Shown: positions 45,817-54,697 of the stretch, one piece after another | How positions within the stretch are numbered: position 1 is the first letter of the stretch | Layout: each line of letters begins with the position of its first letter | Assembly: GCF_000013605.1 (NCBI RefSeq) | Contig: NC_007908.1 | Location: 4,278,001 to 4,342,000 of the forward strand | DNA from: Rhodoferax ferrireducens T118 | Lineage (GTDB): Bacteria > Pseudomonadota > Gammaproteobacteria > Burkholderiales > Burkholderiaceae_C | DNA length: 64,000 bases | Reading direction: 5' to 3' | Notes under the pieces: generated by a model | What the model was told of the DNA's origin: nothing | What the model saw: only the letters and a program-made list of their open reading frames with translations | Database searches by the model: none | Program-made: the position numbers and the translations under genes

Positions 45817-46140
45817 CTACCGAGAAATCAACACTTCATTGACCTGAATAACCGGCTCAATGTCTGTGTAGTTTTGCATGTCATTCTGGAGTATCGCCGC
45901 GTGTGGTGTGAATGCAGCCATGAAGCTTTCAACTGCATCGAAATGGTAGTGACACATGGCGACATAGGTCGCCTCTGTACCAGGAGTTGCGCCTCCAAGT
46001 CCGTGTTCCACCGAAACACCTTTAAAGCCGGTGTGAGTGCCAAGCAGGTCGATAGCCATTGGCATATGTGTTTGACTGTAATAGCTCAGATCGAATCGTG
46101 AGCCCTTGCTGTTCGGATACAAAATGCTGATTTTTACCAT
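45817..46140 (-). CDS. EthD-family protein
   Basis: A 107-residue dimeric alpha-beta barrel protein of the EthD family. It shows MVKISILYPNSKGSRFDLSYYSQTHMPMAIDLL and FMAAFTPHAAILQNDMQNYTDIEPVIQVNEV. EthD proteins accompany some degradative P450 and other oxidative pathways, and their own activity is unclear. A MerR-family gene is directly upstream on the same strand, with a MerR-type spacer promoter between them, so it is probably the regulator's target. Confidence 0.85.
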   Translation of the reverse strand: MVKISILYPNSKGSRFDLSYYSQTHMPMAIDLLGTHTGFKGVSVEHGLGGATPGTEATYVAMCHYHFDAVESFMAAFTPHAAILQNDMQNYTDIEPVIQVNEVLISR

Positions 46141-46173
46141 CGCTGCCTCGTAGTTGGAAAAGGTGATACCTGG

Positions 46174-46205
46174 ATCATCAGCCTTGTCCCTAGGGGCAGA
46201 GTCAA
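46174..46205 (-). promoter_or_regulatory. Candidate MerR-type promoter of the EthD gene
   Basis: On the minus strand a -35 box TTGACT (46205-46200) is followed by a 20-base spacer containing the imperfect dyad CTGCCCCTAGGGACAAGG, and then GATGAT (46179-46174) as a weak -10 box. The long spacer with a dyad is the hallmark of promoters activated by MerR proteins. The EthD ATG is 34 bases downstream. Confidence 0.5.
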
Positions 46206-46232
46206 GCTATCAGCGCAACTCGCTCCTGATTT

Positions 46233-46586
46233 CTATTCGGAAATCCGATTGAGCTCTTCATGAAGCGCCATCAGTTGCTGGTCTTGCGACATGATCTTGT
46301 CCATGTCATTGCGCAATTTTTCCCGTTTCCTGGCAATCAGAAGGTTCGCTTCCTCTATGGAAAGCTGATTGGTTTTAGCTTTAAGTGCAACCAGGGGTTT
46401 CAATTCGGCAAGGCTGAAACCGACAGCCTGAGCACGCCGGATCATATGCACCAGCGACACGTCTTTCAACGAGTAAACGCGGTACTGGCCCTGTCGGCTG
46501 GGAACGGGAATAAGACCCATCGCCTCATACAAGCGAATCGCCTTTGGTGTTGCCCCGCTCAATTTGGCGAGCTTTCCGATGTACAT
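46233..46586 (-). CDS. MerR-family transcriptional regulator
   Basis: A 117-residue MerR-type regulator. The DNA-binding domain reads MYIGKLAKLSGATPKAIRLYEAMGLIPVPSRQGQYRVYSLKDV, and a helical dimerisation segment follows (SIEEANLLIARKREKLRNDMDKIM). It lacks cysteine metal ligands. The start at 46586 gives the usual MerR N-terminus; the frame is open further upstream but that part is not family-like. The stop is 28 bases from the putative spacer promoter of the EthD gene. Confidence 0.85.
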   Translation of the reverse strand: MYIGKLAKLSGATPKAIRLYEAMGLIPVPSRQGQYRVYSLKDVSLVHMIRRAQAVGFSLAELKPLVALKAKTNQLSIEEANLLIARKREKLRNDMDKIMSQDQQLMALHEELNRISE

Positions 46587-46696
46587 CAGGCGTACCCAAC
46601 GATCTTCATCGCAGAACCGCAGTGAATCCCGCCTTTTTTCGTGTTCCTCATGATCGTTTTGCCATCGAACCACCAGCCATCATTAACCCGGCCGGG

Positions 46697-47638
46697 CTAT
46701 GACTCTGCCTGCCCCTTCTTCATGGCCAGCGCCGCCTCGTACAAGGCGTTGCGCGAGGCGCCCGTGATGTCGGCGGTCAGTTTGACGGCGGTCTTCAAAG
46801 GCAGTTCGGCCAACAGCAGTTGGAGGATGCGCTGCTCGGCGCCCGCATCGGCCACCACGGCGGCCGGATGCAGCACCAGCACAAACTCGCCGCGGCTGCG
46901 GTTGGTGTCGTGTTGCAGCCAGCCGGCGAAATCATGCGCCGCGATGGTGGCGATTTCTTCAAACTGCTTGGTCAGCTCTCGCCCAATCGTGAGAGGTCGT
47001 TCGCCCAGAGTGGCCAACGCCGCAGCCAGCGCTTCAATCCGGTGCGGCGCCTCCAGCAACACCACCGCGCGCGCTTCCAGCGCCAGCGCTTCAATGGCGC
47101 TGGCACGCTCGCTCGATTTGGACGACAGGAAACCAACAAAGACAAATCCGCCATGCTGCGCGTCGTCCCCGGCAATGCCCGCCACGCTCAGGGCGGCCGT
47201 GACGCTGCTGGCACCGGGCAGTGGCACGACGGGCAGCCCGGCCTGGCGTACGCTGGCGACCAGGCGTGCGCCAGGGTCGCTGACGGCGGGGGTGCCGGCA
47301 TCGCTCGCGTAGGCCACGCGTTCACCGCGCTGCAGCCGCTCAATCACCATTTGCGCCGCCTGCGCTTCGTTGTGCTGGTGCACGGCGAGCAATTGCGCAT
47401 TTGATTTGTCAATGCCGTAAGCACGCAGCAAGGCCTGGGTATGGCGCGTATCCTCGCAGGCGATGGTGTCGGCCAACTGCAGCACATGCAGCGCGCGCAA
47501 GGTGATGTCGGCCAAGTTGCCGATCGGCGTGGCCACCACGTAGAGCGCGCCGGACGGATAATTCTGGCCACCGGCCGCCTCAGACGCGGCGCCCAAAGCA
47601 GAGGCATACAAAGAAGCGTAAACAGAAGTCAATGGCAA
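46697..47638 (-). CDS. rsmI: 16S rRNA (cytidine-1402 2'-O)-methyltransferase
   Basis: A protein of up to 313 residues matching RsmI, which methylates C1402 of 16S rRNA with S-adenosylmethionine. Core motifs: GALYVVATPIGNLADITLRALHVL (about residues 30-53), ACEDTRHTQALLRAYGI, YASDAGTPAVSDPGARLV and VFVGFLSSKSSERASAIE. No ATG or GTG lies ahead of the conserved core; TTG codons at 47638 and inside the lead are the only usual alternatives, so the true start is uncertain. If 47638 is correct it overlaps the start of divergent yraN by seven bases. Confidence 0.9.
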   Translation of the reverse strand: MPLTSVYASLYASALGAASEAAGGQNYPSGALYVVATPIGNLADITLRALHVLQLADTIACEDTRHTQALLRAYGIDKSNAQLLAVHQHNEAQAAQMVIERLQRGERVAYASDAGTPAVSDPGARLVASVRQAGLPVVPLPGASSVTAALSVAGIAGDDAQHGGFVFVGFLSSKSSERASAIEALALEARAVVLLEAPHRIEALAAALATLGERPLTIGRELTKQFEEIATIAAHDFAGWLQHDTNRSRGEFVLVLHPAAVVADAGAEQRILQLLLAELPLKTAVKLTADITGASRNALYEAALAMKKGQAES

Positions 47639-48018
47639 TTCCTCAAATCAAGACCCAGGTCGGCACCAGCAAACAAGCAGGCGATGCAGCCGAAGAGTCC
47701 GCACTGCGCCATCTGCAGCAGGCGGGTCTGCGCCTGCTGCAGCGCAATTATCGGACGCCAGGGCGCGGGGGCGGAGAAATTGACCTGATCATGCGCGCGC
47801 CGGATGGCACGACGGTGTTTGTCGAGGTGCGTCAACGCGCCAACGCCAGCCATGGCGGGGCTGCGGCCAGCATCAGCGTCACCAAGCAGCGGCGCATTAT
47901 TTTTGCGGCGCGTCATTATTTGATGCGCTTGCGCGAGCCGCCGCCCTGCCGCTTTGATGTGGTGACGCTGGAGTGCGGTGTCATTCAATGGTTGCAAGCG
48001 GCCTTTGAGGCCTGTTAA
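47632..48018 (+). CDS. yraN: YraN family protein (UPF0102)
   Basis: A 128-residue protein of the YraN family, a restriction-endonuclease-like fold. The core GRGGGEIDLIMRAPDGTTVFVEVRQRANASHGGAAASISVTKQRRI contains the E-x-D...E-V-x-Q nuclease-like residues (often EVK or EVR). Its function is not established. It begins the plus-strand run yraN-diaA-dolP, divergent from rsmI, the same set as yraLMNOP region genes in E. coli. Confidence 0.88.
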   Translation: MAIPQIKTQVGTSKQAGDAAEESALRHLQQAGLRLLQRNYRTPGRGGGEIDLIMRAPDGTTVFVEVRQRANASHGGAAASISVTKQRRIIFAARHYLMRLREPPPCRFDVVTLECGVIQWLQAAFEAC

Positions 48019-48054
48019 GCACGGCATAAGAAGGGGCCGGGTATCATCGCGCCT

Positions 48055-48648
48055 ATGCTTGAGCAACGTATTCAACAACACTTTATCGACAGCGCTGACC
48101 TGAAATACCAGGCCGCGCCCATTTTGAGCAAACCGATTGCCGCCGCCGTGCAGGCGCTGCTGGCCTGCGTCACCAGCGGTGGCAAAGTGCTGGCCTGCGG
48201 CAACGGCGGCTCGGCGGCGGATGCGCAGCATTTCTCTGCCGAATTTGTCGGGCGCTTTGAGCGCGAACGCCCGGAGCTGGCGGCTATTGCGCTGACCACC
48301 GACAGCTCCATCCTCACGGCGATTGCCAACGATTACGACTTCAGCGTGATTTTTTCGCGCCAGGTGCGCGCCCTGGGGCAACCCGGCGACGTGTTGCTGG
48401 CTATTTCAACCAGCGGTAATTCAGCCAATGTGCTGGCCGCCATTGAGGCCGCGCACGAGCGCGAAATGGTGGTGGTGGGCTTGACCGGACACGGTGGCGG
48501 CAAAATGAGCCACGCCCTGCGCGATACCGATGTGCACATTTGTGTGCCCCACGACCGCACCGCGCGCATTCAGGAAGTCCACATTCTGGCGCTGCATTGC
48601 ATTTGCGACGCAGTGGACGCGCAGCTACTTGGAGATCAGGAAACATGA
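48055..48648 (+). CDS. diaA: SIS-domain protein, DiaA/GmhA type
   Basis: A 197-residue SIS (sugar isomerase) domain protein. Seen: [39 protein letters not shown] (about residues 40-78), [18 protein letters not shown] and [23 protein letters not shown]. Sequence alone fits both phosphoheptose isomerase and the DnaA-binding initiator protein DiaA; the yraN and dolP neighbours favour DiaA. The stop overlaps the start of the next gene by four bases. Confidence 0.85.
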   Translation: MLEQRIQQHFIDSADLKYQAAPILSKPIAAAVQALLACVTSGGKVLACGNGGSAADAQHFSAEFVGRFERERPELAAIALTTDSSILTAIANDYDFSVIFSRQVRALGQPGDVLLAISTSGNSANVLAAIEAAHEREMVVVGLTGHGGGKMSHALRDTDVHICVPHDRTARIQEVHILALHCICDAVDAQLLGDQET

Positions 48649-49289
48649 CCATGAAATTTGCAACTCAAAAACTTTTGACCCTCATGGTGCTCAGCGCCAG
48701 TCTGGGCAGCACACTGAGCGCTTGCGCCCCCGTCATCATGGGCGGCGCCGTCATGGGCTCGCTGATGGCCACCGACCGCCGTACCACGGGCACACAAATT
48801 GAAGACGAGGGCATTGAGCTGCACGCGTCCGCCCGCATCAGCGAGAACCTCGGGGACCGGGTCCACGTCAGCGTGACCAGCTACAACCGTCAGGTGCTGT
48901 TGACGGGCGAGGTGCCCAACGCACAGGACAAGCAACTGGTGGAACAAGTGGTGTCACGGGTTGAAAATGTGCGCGCCATCGTCAATGAGCTGGCGGTGCT
49001 GGGGCACTCCACCCTGACCCAGCGTTCTTCGGATGCGCTGGTGACCGGCAAGGTCAAAGCGGCTTTGATCGACGCCAAGGACCTGTATGCGAACGCCTTC
49101 AAGGTGGTGACCGAGCGCGGCACCACCTATTTGATGGGACGCGTGACCCAGCGCGAAGCCAACCGGGCCACCGACATTGCCCGCTCCACCGGCGGCGTGC
49201 AAAAAGTCGTGCGCGTGCTGGAGATCATCAGCGAAGAAGAGCTGAAGAACCTGCTGCCCAAACCGGCCCCGGTTGAGACCAAGAAATAG
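48645..49289 (+). CDS. dolP: BON-domain outer membrane lipoprotein, DolP (YraP) type
   Basis: A 214-residue lipoprotein. The signal peptide ends in a lipobox STLSAC (about residues 20-25). Two BON domains follow: [31 protein letters not shown] and [68 protein letters not shown]. In E. coli DolP supports outer membrane integrity and BAM function. The start MTMKFATQ uses ATGA overlap with diaA and is preceded by GGAG; the longer open frame is ignored. Confidence 0.9.
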   Translation: MTMKFATQKLLTLMVLSASLGSTLSACAPVIMGGAVMGSLMATDRRTTGTQIEDEGIELHASARISENLGDRVHVSVTSYNRQVLLTGEVPNAQDKQLVEQVVSRVENVRAIVNELAVLGHSTLTQRSSDALVTGKVKAALIDAKDLYANAFKVVTERGTTYLMGRVTQREANRATDIARSTGGVQKVVRVLEIISEEELKNLLPKPAPVETKK

Positions 49290-49332
49290 AGCAATTTTCC
49301 GACGGGCCGCCCCTAGGAAACGTGGGGAGACA

Positions 49333-50247
49333 TTATCTTAGCCGCCTGATCAGGCTCGACGTGTCCCAGCGCTGGCCGCCCATGTGTTGCACGTCGGCAT
49401 AGAACTGGTCCACCAGCGCGGTGACCGGCAGGCGCGCACCGTTGCGCTTGGCTTCGTCCAGCACCAGCCCCAGGTCTTTGCGCATCCAGTCGACGGCAAA
49501 ACCAAAATCGAACTTGTCGGCCACCATGGTCTTGCCCCGGTTGTCGAGTTGCCAGCTCTGTGCTGCGCCCTTGCCAATCACGTCGAGCACCTGGTTCATG
49601 TCAAGACCGGCCTGCTGGCCAAAGGCAATCGCCTCGCTCAAGCCCTGCACCAGCCCGGCAATGCAAATCTGGTTCACCATCTTGGCTAGTTGACCAGCGC
49701 CGCTCTCGCCCAGACGCGTAAAGGCCTTGGAAAAGGCCATGGCCACCGGTTGCGCCTTGTCAAACGCGGCCTGATCACCGCCGCACATCACGGTCAACAC
49801 ACCGTTTTGCGCGCCAGCCTGGCCGCCCGATACCGGCGCATCAATGAAGTGCAGGCCCATGTCTTTGGCCGCGCGGTACAGCTCGCGCGCCACGCGGGCC
49901 GAGGCGGTGGTGTGATCCACAAACACGCTGCCCGGCTCCATACCGGCAAAGGCGCCGTCCGCGCCCAAAGTGACTTGCGCCAGGTCATCGTCGTTGCCCA
50001 CACAACAAAAAACGAATTCGGCTTGTTGCGCCGCCAGTCTCGGCGTTTGAGCATGTTTTACGGCTCCAGCCCCCGTGTATTCTGAGCACCATGCTATTGA
50101 TTTAGAAGCAGTTCGGTTGTACACCGTGACCTGGTGACCGGCCTGTGCCAGATGCCCGGCCATCGGATAGCCCATGACGCCCAGGCCCAGAAAGGCGACT
50201 TTGCGGGCAGGGGTGGGTTCATATGTTTTGCGAGGCGTGTTGTTCAT
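49333..50247 (-). CDS. NAD(P)-dependent beta-hydroxyacid dehydrogenase
   Basis: A 304-residue member of the 3-hydroxyisobutyrate/tartronate semialdehyde reductase family. It shows the Rossmann motif KVAFLGLGVMGYPMAGHLAQAGHQVTVYNRT (about residues 17-47), the substrate motif DAPVSGGQAGAQNGVLTVMCGG and the catalytic lysine region GAGQLAKMVNQICIAGLVQGLSEA. The specific hydroxyacid is unknown. Residues about 46-64, right after the first Rossmann strands, are encoded by a repeat-like stretch. The gene is convergent with dolP. Confidence 0.85.
   Translation of the reverse strand: MNNTPRKTYEPTPARKVAFLGLGVMGYPMAGHLAQAGHQVTVYNRTASKSIAWCSEYTGAGAVKHAQTPRLAAQQAEFVFCCVGNDDDLAQVTLGADGAFAGMEPGSVFVDHTTASARVARELYRAAKDMGLHFIDAPVSGGQAGAQNGVLTVMCGGDQAAFDKAQPVAMAFSKAFTRLGESGAGQLAKMVNQICIAGLVQGLSEAIAFGQQAGLDMNQVLDVIGKGAAQSWQLDNRGKTMVADKFDFGFAVDWMRKDLGLVLDEAKRNGARLPVTALVDQFYADVQHMGGQRWDTSSLIRRLR
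50055..50112 (-). repeat. GGGGGCTA dispersed repeat inside the dehydrogenase gene
   Basis: Minus-strand TCTAAATCAATAGCATGGTG then CTCAGAATACACGGGGGCTG and GAGCCGT fit the repeat family (CTATTGATTT end, ACGGGGGCTG core). It is in the same orientation as the gene and leaves the frame open. Confidence 0.6.
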
Positions 50248-50255
50248 GGTGCTCT

Positions 50256-51392
50256 TTAAACGATGGAGAAATTTTCGGTACCGGCGTTCAGGTCCTGGGC
50301 TTTGCCGCGATGGCTGTTGAGCTTGATCTGCAGGCGCAGGTCATTGAGTGAATCGGCGTTGCGCAGGGCGTCCTCGTAGGTGATCAGGTTGGCTTCGTAG
50401 GCGTCGTACAAGGCCTGGTCGAAAGTCTGCATGCCCAGGTTGCGGCTTTTCTTCATGATCTCCTTGATCTCGGAGACTTCGCCCTTGAAGATCATGTCGG
50501 AGATAAGCGGCGTGTTGAGCATGATCTCGACCACCGCATAGCGCCCGCGACCATCCTGTTTCGGGATCAGCCGCTGCGACACCAGCGCCTTCAGGTTGAG
50601 CGACAAGTCCATCAGCAACTGCGCGCGGCGCTCTTCAGGGAAGAAATTGATGATCCGGTCCAGCGCTTGGTTGGCGCTGTTGGCGTGCAAGGTGGCGAGA
50701 CACAAATGCCCGGTCTCGGCAAACGCGACCGCATGTTCCATGGTTTCGCGGTCGCGAATTTCGCCCATCAGAATGACATCGGGCGCCTGGCGCAGGGTAT
50801 TTTTGAGCGCCGCTTCCCAACTGTCGGTGTCGATGCCGACCTCGCGCTGGGTCACCACACAGTTTTTGTGCTGATGCACAAACTCAATCGGGTCTTCAAC
50901 CGTGATGATGTGACCAAACGAGTTTTCGTTGCGCCAGTCAACCATCGCGGCCAGGGTGGTCGATTTGCCGGAGCCGGTAGCTCCCACCAAAATGCACAAA
51001 CCGCGCTTGGCAGAGGCCACTTCCTTGAGTATCGGGGGCACACCCAAACCATCAATAGTGGGCACGCTCAGCGGTATGACCCGCAGCACCAAGCCAACCC
51101 GGCCCTGCTGGATAAAGGCGCTGACGCGAAAACGGCCAACACCGGGCGGTGCGATGGCAAAGTTGCATTCTTTGGTGCGTTCAAACTCGGCCACCTGCTT
51201 GTCGCTCATGATGGAGCGCGCCAACGACAGGGTATGCGCCGCGGTGAGCGCTTGGGGCGAGACCTTGGTGACCTTGCCGTCCACCTTGATGGCGGGCGGA
51301 AAATCGGCCGTGAGGAACAAATCGCTGCCGTTGCGGCTGATCATCAGCTTGAGCAGATCGTTGATGAATTTGGTGGCTTGATCGCGTTCCAT
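50256..51392 (-). CDS. pilU: Twitching motility ATPase PilU
   Basis: A 378-residue PilT-like hexameric ATPase that helps retract type IV pili. The Walker A motif is GATGSGKSTT (about residues 135-144). Further motifs are TVEDPIEFVH (Asp box), LMGEIRDRETMEHAVAFAETGHL (Walker B region) and the His box. It differs from PilT in its longer C-terminus after the AIRNLIREGK-like region. It lies 72 bases downstream of pilT on the same strand, the standard pilTU order. Confidence 0.93.
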   Translation of the reverse strand: MERDQATKFINDLLKLMISRNGSDLFLTADFPPAIKVDGKVTKVSPQALTAAHTLSLARSIMSDKQVAEFERTKECNFAIAPPGVGRFRVSAFIQQGRVGLVLRVIPLSVPTIDGLGVPPILKEVASAKRGLCILVGATGSGKSTTLAAMVDWRNENSFGHIITVEDPIEFVHQHKNCVVTQREVGIDTDSWEAALKNTLRQAPDVILMGEIRDRETMEHAVAFAETGHLCLATLHANSANQALDRIINFFPEERRAQLLMDLSLNLKALVSQRLIPKQDGRGRYAVVEIMLNTPLISDMIFKGEVSEIKEIMKKSRNLGMQTFDQALYDAYEANLITYEDALRNADSLNDLRLQIKLNSHRGKAQDLNAGTENFSIV

Positions 51393-51464
51393 GAGAACAC
51401 CTCGTTGTTGATTGGGTCGTGGGGGCAGCGCAACACACGCCGTGACCAGCGTGGGAGCCCTGCT

Positions 51465-52508
51465 TTAGCCGGGGAAATTCTCCGGAATCTTGGCTTTGGA
51501 GCGCGCTTCCGACGGACTGATGATGTTGCGTTTGACCAGATCACTCAGGTTCTGATCCAGTGTCTGCATGCCCACACTGTTGCCGGTCTGAATGCTCGAA
51601 TACATCTGCGCCACCTTGGCCTCACGGATCAAATTGCGGATGGCGCTGGTGCCGAGCATGATCTCGTGCGCCGCAACCCGGCCCTGGCCGTCCTTGGTTT
51701 TGCACAGGGTCTGCGAGATCACCGCCTGCAGGGATTCGGACAACATGGCGCGCACCATCTCTTTTTCTTCGGCCGGAAAGACATCGATGACGCGGTCAAT
51801 GGTCTTGGCAGCGCTGGAGGTATGCAAGGTGCCAAACACCAGGTGGCCGGTTTCGGCGGCGGTCATGGCCAGGCGGATGGTTTCCAGGTCGCGCATTTCG
51901 CCCACCAGAATGGCGTCCGGGTCTTCGCGCAGGGCCGAGCGCAGGGCGGCGGCAAAACTGAGCGTGTGGGTGCCAACCTCGCGCTGGTTGACCAGACATT
52001 TTTTGGACTCATGCACAAACTCGATCGGGTCTTCCACCGTCAGGATGTGGCCGAACTCGGTTTCATTGAGAAAGTTGACCATGGCCGCCAGGGTGGTCGA
52101 CTTGCCGGACCCGGTGGGGCCGGTCACCAGCACCAGGCCGCGCGGTTTGAGCGCCAGATCGGCAAAAATCTTCGGTGCGTTCAATTGCTCCAGGGTCAAG
52201 ATTTTGCTCGGGATGGTCCGAAACACCGCACCCGCCCCGCGTTGCTGGTTGTAGGCATTGACCCGAAAGCGGGCCAGCCCTTCAATCTCGAACGAGAAGT
52301 CAACCTCCCAAAACTCTTCATACACCTTGCGTTGCGAGTCGTTCATGATGTCATACACCATGGCATGCACCTGCTTGTGATCGAGCGCTTCGACGTTGAT
52401 GCGCCGCACGTCGCCATTGACGCGAATCATGGGGGGCAGACCGGAGGAGAGGTGCAGGTCAGACGCCTTGTTCTTGACGCTGAAGGCCAGTAATTGGGTG
52501 ATGTCCAC
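51465..52508 (-). CDS. pilT: Type IV pilus retraction ATPase PilT
   Basis: A 347-residue PilT. It starts MDITQLLAFSVKNKASDLHLSSGLPPMIRVNGDVRRI, with Walker A GPTGSGKSTT (about residues 129-138), Asp box TVEDPIEFVHES, Walker B VGEMRDLETIRLAMTAAETGHLVFGTLHTSSA and the family signature AIRNLIREAKVAQMYSSIQTG. It powers pilus retraction for twitching motility and DNA uptake, which fits the intact dprA. It is divergent from yggS with 35 bases between the starts. Confidence 0.96.
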   Translation of the reverse strand: MDITQLLAFSVKNKASDLHLSSGLPPMIRVNGDVRRINVEALDHKQVHAMVYDIMNDSQRKVYEEFWEVDFSFEIEGLARFRVNAYNQQRGAGAVFRTIPSKILTLEQLNAPKIFADLALKPRGLVLVTGPTGSGKSTTLAAMVNFLNETEFGHILTVEDPIEFVHESKKCLVNQREVGTHTLSFAAALRSALREDPDAILVGEMRDLETIRLAMTAAETGHLVFGTLHTSSAAKTIDRVIDVFPAEEKEMVRAMLSESLQAVISQTLCKTKDGQGRVAAHEIMLGTSAIRNLIREAKVAQMYSSIQTGNSVGMQTLDQNLSDLVKRNIISPSEARSKAKIPENFPG

Positions 52509-52543
52509 AAAGTTCCCGATGGTTTGTTACGCTTGCGGTAATT

Positions 52544-53263
52544 ATGACCACGAATCAAAAACAACTTCAGACCCAACTGCAAAGTGTTCGCGCGCGCGTC
52601 ACAACCGCTTGCCAGGCCGCCGGCCGCGCTGCCAGCGAGGTCACCCTGCTGGCCGTGTCCAAAACCGTTGCTCCCGAGATCGTGACACAGGCTTTTGAGG
52701 CCGGACAGAGGGCCTTCGGCGAGAACTACATTCAGGAGGCGGTGGAGAAAATCAGTCACTTGCGCCATTTGCCGCTTGAGTGGCATTGCATCGGTCCGAT
52801 CCAGAGCAACAAGACAAGGCTGGTGGCCGAGCACTTTGATTGGGTGCAGACGCTGGATCGGCTCAAGATCGCACAACGTCTGAGCGATCAGCGCCCGGCC
52901 GGTCGGCCACCGCTCCAGGTTTGTATTCAGGTCAACGTGGATGGTGGCGCCAGCAAGTCGGGTGTATCGCCGAGCGAGGCGCTGGCGCTCGCCCAGCGCG
53001 TGGCCGAGCTGCCCAACTTGCGCCTGCGCGGCATCATGAGCATTCCCGAGCCGACTCCTGATTTCGTAGCTGCTTGTGCCCTGTTTGCGAGGGTCAAGGC
53101 GGTATTTGATGCTTTAAACGCCGAAGGTCTGGCCCTTGACACGCTGTCCATGGGCATGAGTGCCGACATGGAGGCGGCCATCCAGTCCGGCAGCACGATG
53201 GTGCGTGTCGGTACCGCCATTTTTGGCGGGCGACCCCCAATCAAGTCCGGGATCGCCCACTGA
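52544..53263 (+). CDS. yggS: Pyridoxal phosphate homeostasis protein (YggS/PLPBP)
   Basis: A 239-residue protein matching the YggS family, a PLP-binding (alanine racemase-like N-terminal domain) protein without known catalysis. VTLLAVSKTVAPEIVTQAFEAG carries the PLP lysine (about residue 36), and FGENYIQEAVEKI, WHCIGPIQSNKTR, LSMGMSADMEAAIQSGSTMVRVGTAIFG are diagnostic. The family buffers PLP. It neighbours pilT in many proteobacteria. Confidence 0.95.
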   Translation: MTTNQKQLQTQLQSVRARVTTACQAAGRAASEVTLLAVSKTVAPEIVTQAFEAGQRAFGENYIQEAVEKISHLRHLPLEWHCIGPIQSNKTRLVAEHFDWVQTLDRLKIAQRLSDQRPAGRPPLQVCIQVNVDGGASKSGVSPSEALALAQRVAELPNLRLRGIMSIPEPTPDFVAACALFARVKAVFDALNAEGLALDTLSMGMSADMEAAIQSGSTMVRVGTAIFGGRPPIKSGIAH

Positions 53264-53324
53264 ACCTTGCGCCTGGCTGCGCTTGGCTGGCTACAGCCCG
53301 GCGCCCGCCCGCAGTGTCTGTGGC

Positions 53325-54506
53325 TTATAGCCCCGCCGCTGCCCGCAGTGCCTGCGCTTTGTCGGTGCGCTCCCAGGTGAACTCGGGCTCTTCACGACCA
53401 AAGTGGCCGTAGGCGGCGGTCTTTTCATAGATCGGGCGCAAGAGGTCCAGCATCTGGATGATGCCTTTGGGGCGCAGGTCAAAGAGCTCATGCACCAGTT
53501 CCGCGATCTTGTCGTCCGGGATCACGCCGGTGCCTTCGGTGTACACCGTCACGTTCATGGGCTTGGCGACACCGATGGCGTAGGCGACCTGAATCTGGCA
53601 CTGGCGCGCCAGGCCGGCCGCCACAATGTTTTTGGCCACATAACGCGCCGCATAAGCGGCGGAGCGATCCACTTTGCTGGGGTCTTTGCCGCTGAAGGCG
53701 CCACCGCCGTGCGGGCAGGCGCCGCCGTAGGTGTCCACAATGATCTTGCGTCCGGTCAGGCCGCAGTCGCCTTGCGGGCCACCGACCACGAAGCGGCCGG
53801 TCGGGTTGATCAGGTACTTGGTGTCCGCCGTCAGCCATTCCTTCGGGCAAACGGGTTTGATGATGTCTTCCATCACGGCTTCAATGAAGGCCGGTTTCAT
53901 CGTCAGGCCGTTGCTCATCTCCGGGCTGTGCTGGCTCGACAGCACCACCGTGTCGATGGAATGCGGCTTGCCGTCCACGTAGTGCATGGTGATCTGGCTC
54001 TTGGCGTCGGGTCGCAGAAACGGCAGACGGCCGTCTTTGCGCAATTGCGCCTGGCGCTCCACCAGCCGGTGGGCGTAGTAGATCGGCGCTGGCATCAGTT
54101 CGGGCGTCTCGTTGCAGGCGTAGCCGAACATCAGGCCCTGGTCGCCGGCACCGGTGTTCAGGTGGTCGTCTGAGGCATGGTCCACGCCCTGGGCGATGTC
54201 GTTGCTCTGCTTGTCATAGGCCACCAGCACGGCGCAGCCTTTGTAGTCGATGCCGTACTCGGTGTTGTCGTAGCCGATGCGCTTGAGCGTGTCGCGCGCC
54301 ACCTGGATGTAGTCCACATGCGCGTTGGTGGTGATTTCACCGGCCAGCACCACCAAGCCGGTGTTGCACAGGGTTTCGGCCGCGACGCGGGACTTGGGGT
54401 CCTGCTTGAAGATCGCGTCGAGGATGGCGTCTGAAATCTGGTCAGCCACCTTGTCGGGGTGTCCTTCTGATACGGACTCGGAGGTAAAGAGAAAATCGTT
54501 CGCCAT
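53325..54506 (-). CDS. metK: S-adenosylmethionine synthetase
   Basis: A 393-residue MetK, which forms S-adenosylmethionine from methionine and ATP. Seen: [26 protein letters not shown] (ATP and methionine binding), [82 protein letters not shown]. The start MANDFLFTS at 54506 is preceded by GGAG. The leader region contains inverted repeats. It is divergent from the acyltransferase gene. Confidence 0.97.
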   Translation of the reverse strand: MANDFLFTSESVSEGHPDKVADQISDAILDAIFKQDPKSRVAAETLCNTGLVVLAGEITTNAHVDYIQVARDTLKRIGYDNTEYGIDYKGCAVLVAYDKQSNDIAQGVDHASDDHLNTGAGDQGLMFGYACNETPELMPAPIYYAHRLVERQAQLRKDGRLPFLRPDAKSQITMHYVDGKPHSIDTVVLSSQHSPEMSNGLTMKPAFIEAVMEDIIKPVCPKEWLTADTKYLINPTGRFVVGGPQGDCGLTGRKIIVDTYGGACPHGGGAFSGKDPSKVDRSAAYAARYVAKNIVAAGLARQCQIQVAYAIGVAKPMNVTVYTEGTGVIPDDKIAELVHELFDLRPKGIIQMLDLLRPIYEKTAAYGHFGREEPEFTWERTDKAQALRAAAGL

Positions 54507-54541
54507 GGTTGAAAGCTCCAATTGAAAAGTAAAACAACAAG

Positions 54542-54578
54542 GTTCGCGTTGCTTGGGCTTTTCGGGCTTTCGGCGAAC
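54542..54578 (-). repeat. Inverted repeat in the metK leader
   Basis: GTTCGC (54542-54547) and GCGAAC (54573-54578) flank a loop that itself holds a GGGCTTTTCGGGCTTTCGG stretch. It may fold in the metK leader RNA; no known riboswitch class was recognised. Confidence 0.4.
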
Positions 54579-54590
54579 GCTTTAGCAGAT

Positions 54591-54608
54591 TTGTCAAATG
54601 ATTGACAA
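54591..54608. promoter_or_regulatory. Palindrome with divergent TTGACA boxes between metK and the acyltransferase gene
   Basis: TTGTCAAATGATTGACAA has perfect seven-base arms and a four-base centre. It places a TTGACA sequence on each strand, so it could hold the -35 elements of both divergent genes or an operator. No clear -10 boxes were seen. Confidence 0.4.
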
Positions 54609-54697
54609 GGCACAATGGCGGCTCTTGGCAAACCGCCCTTGTGTGTCGCCCTGCAAGTAGTTCTGTAACTCAGCGACGGGCATAGTTTATCCGACCC

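Noticed and set aside
53060..53120. A GGGGGCTA-like repeat inside yggS
   Set aside because: The resemblance (GTAGCTGCTTG) is weak, and the protein has the same length as other YggS over this segment, so no insertion or replacement is supported.
54507..54697. SAM or SAH riboswitch upstream of metK
   Set aside because: Only simple inverted repeats are visible; no conserved core of a known class could be recognised by eye.
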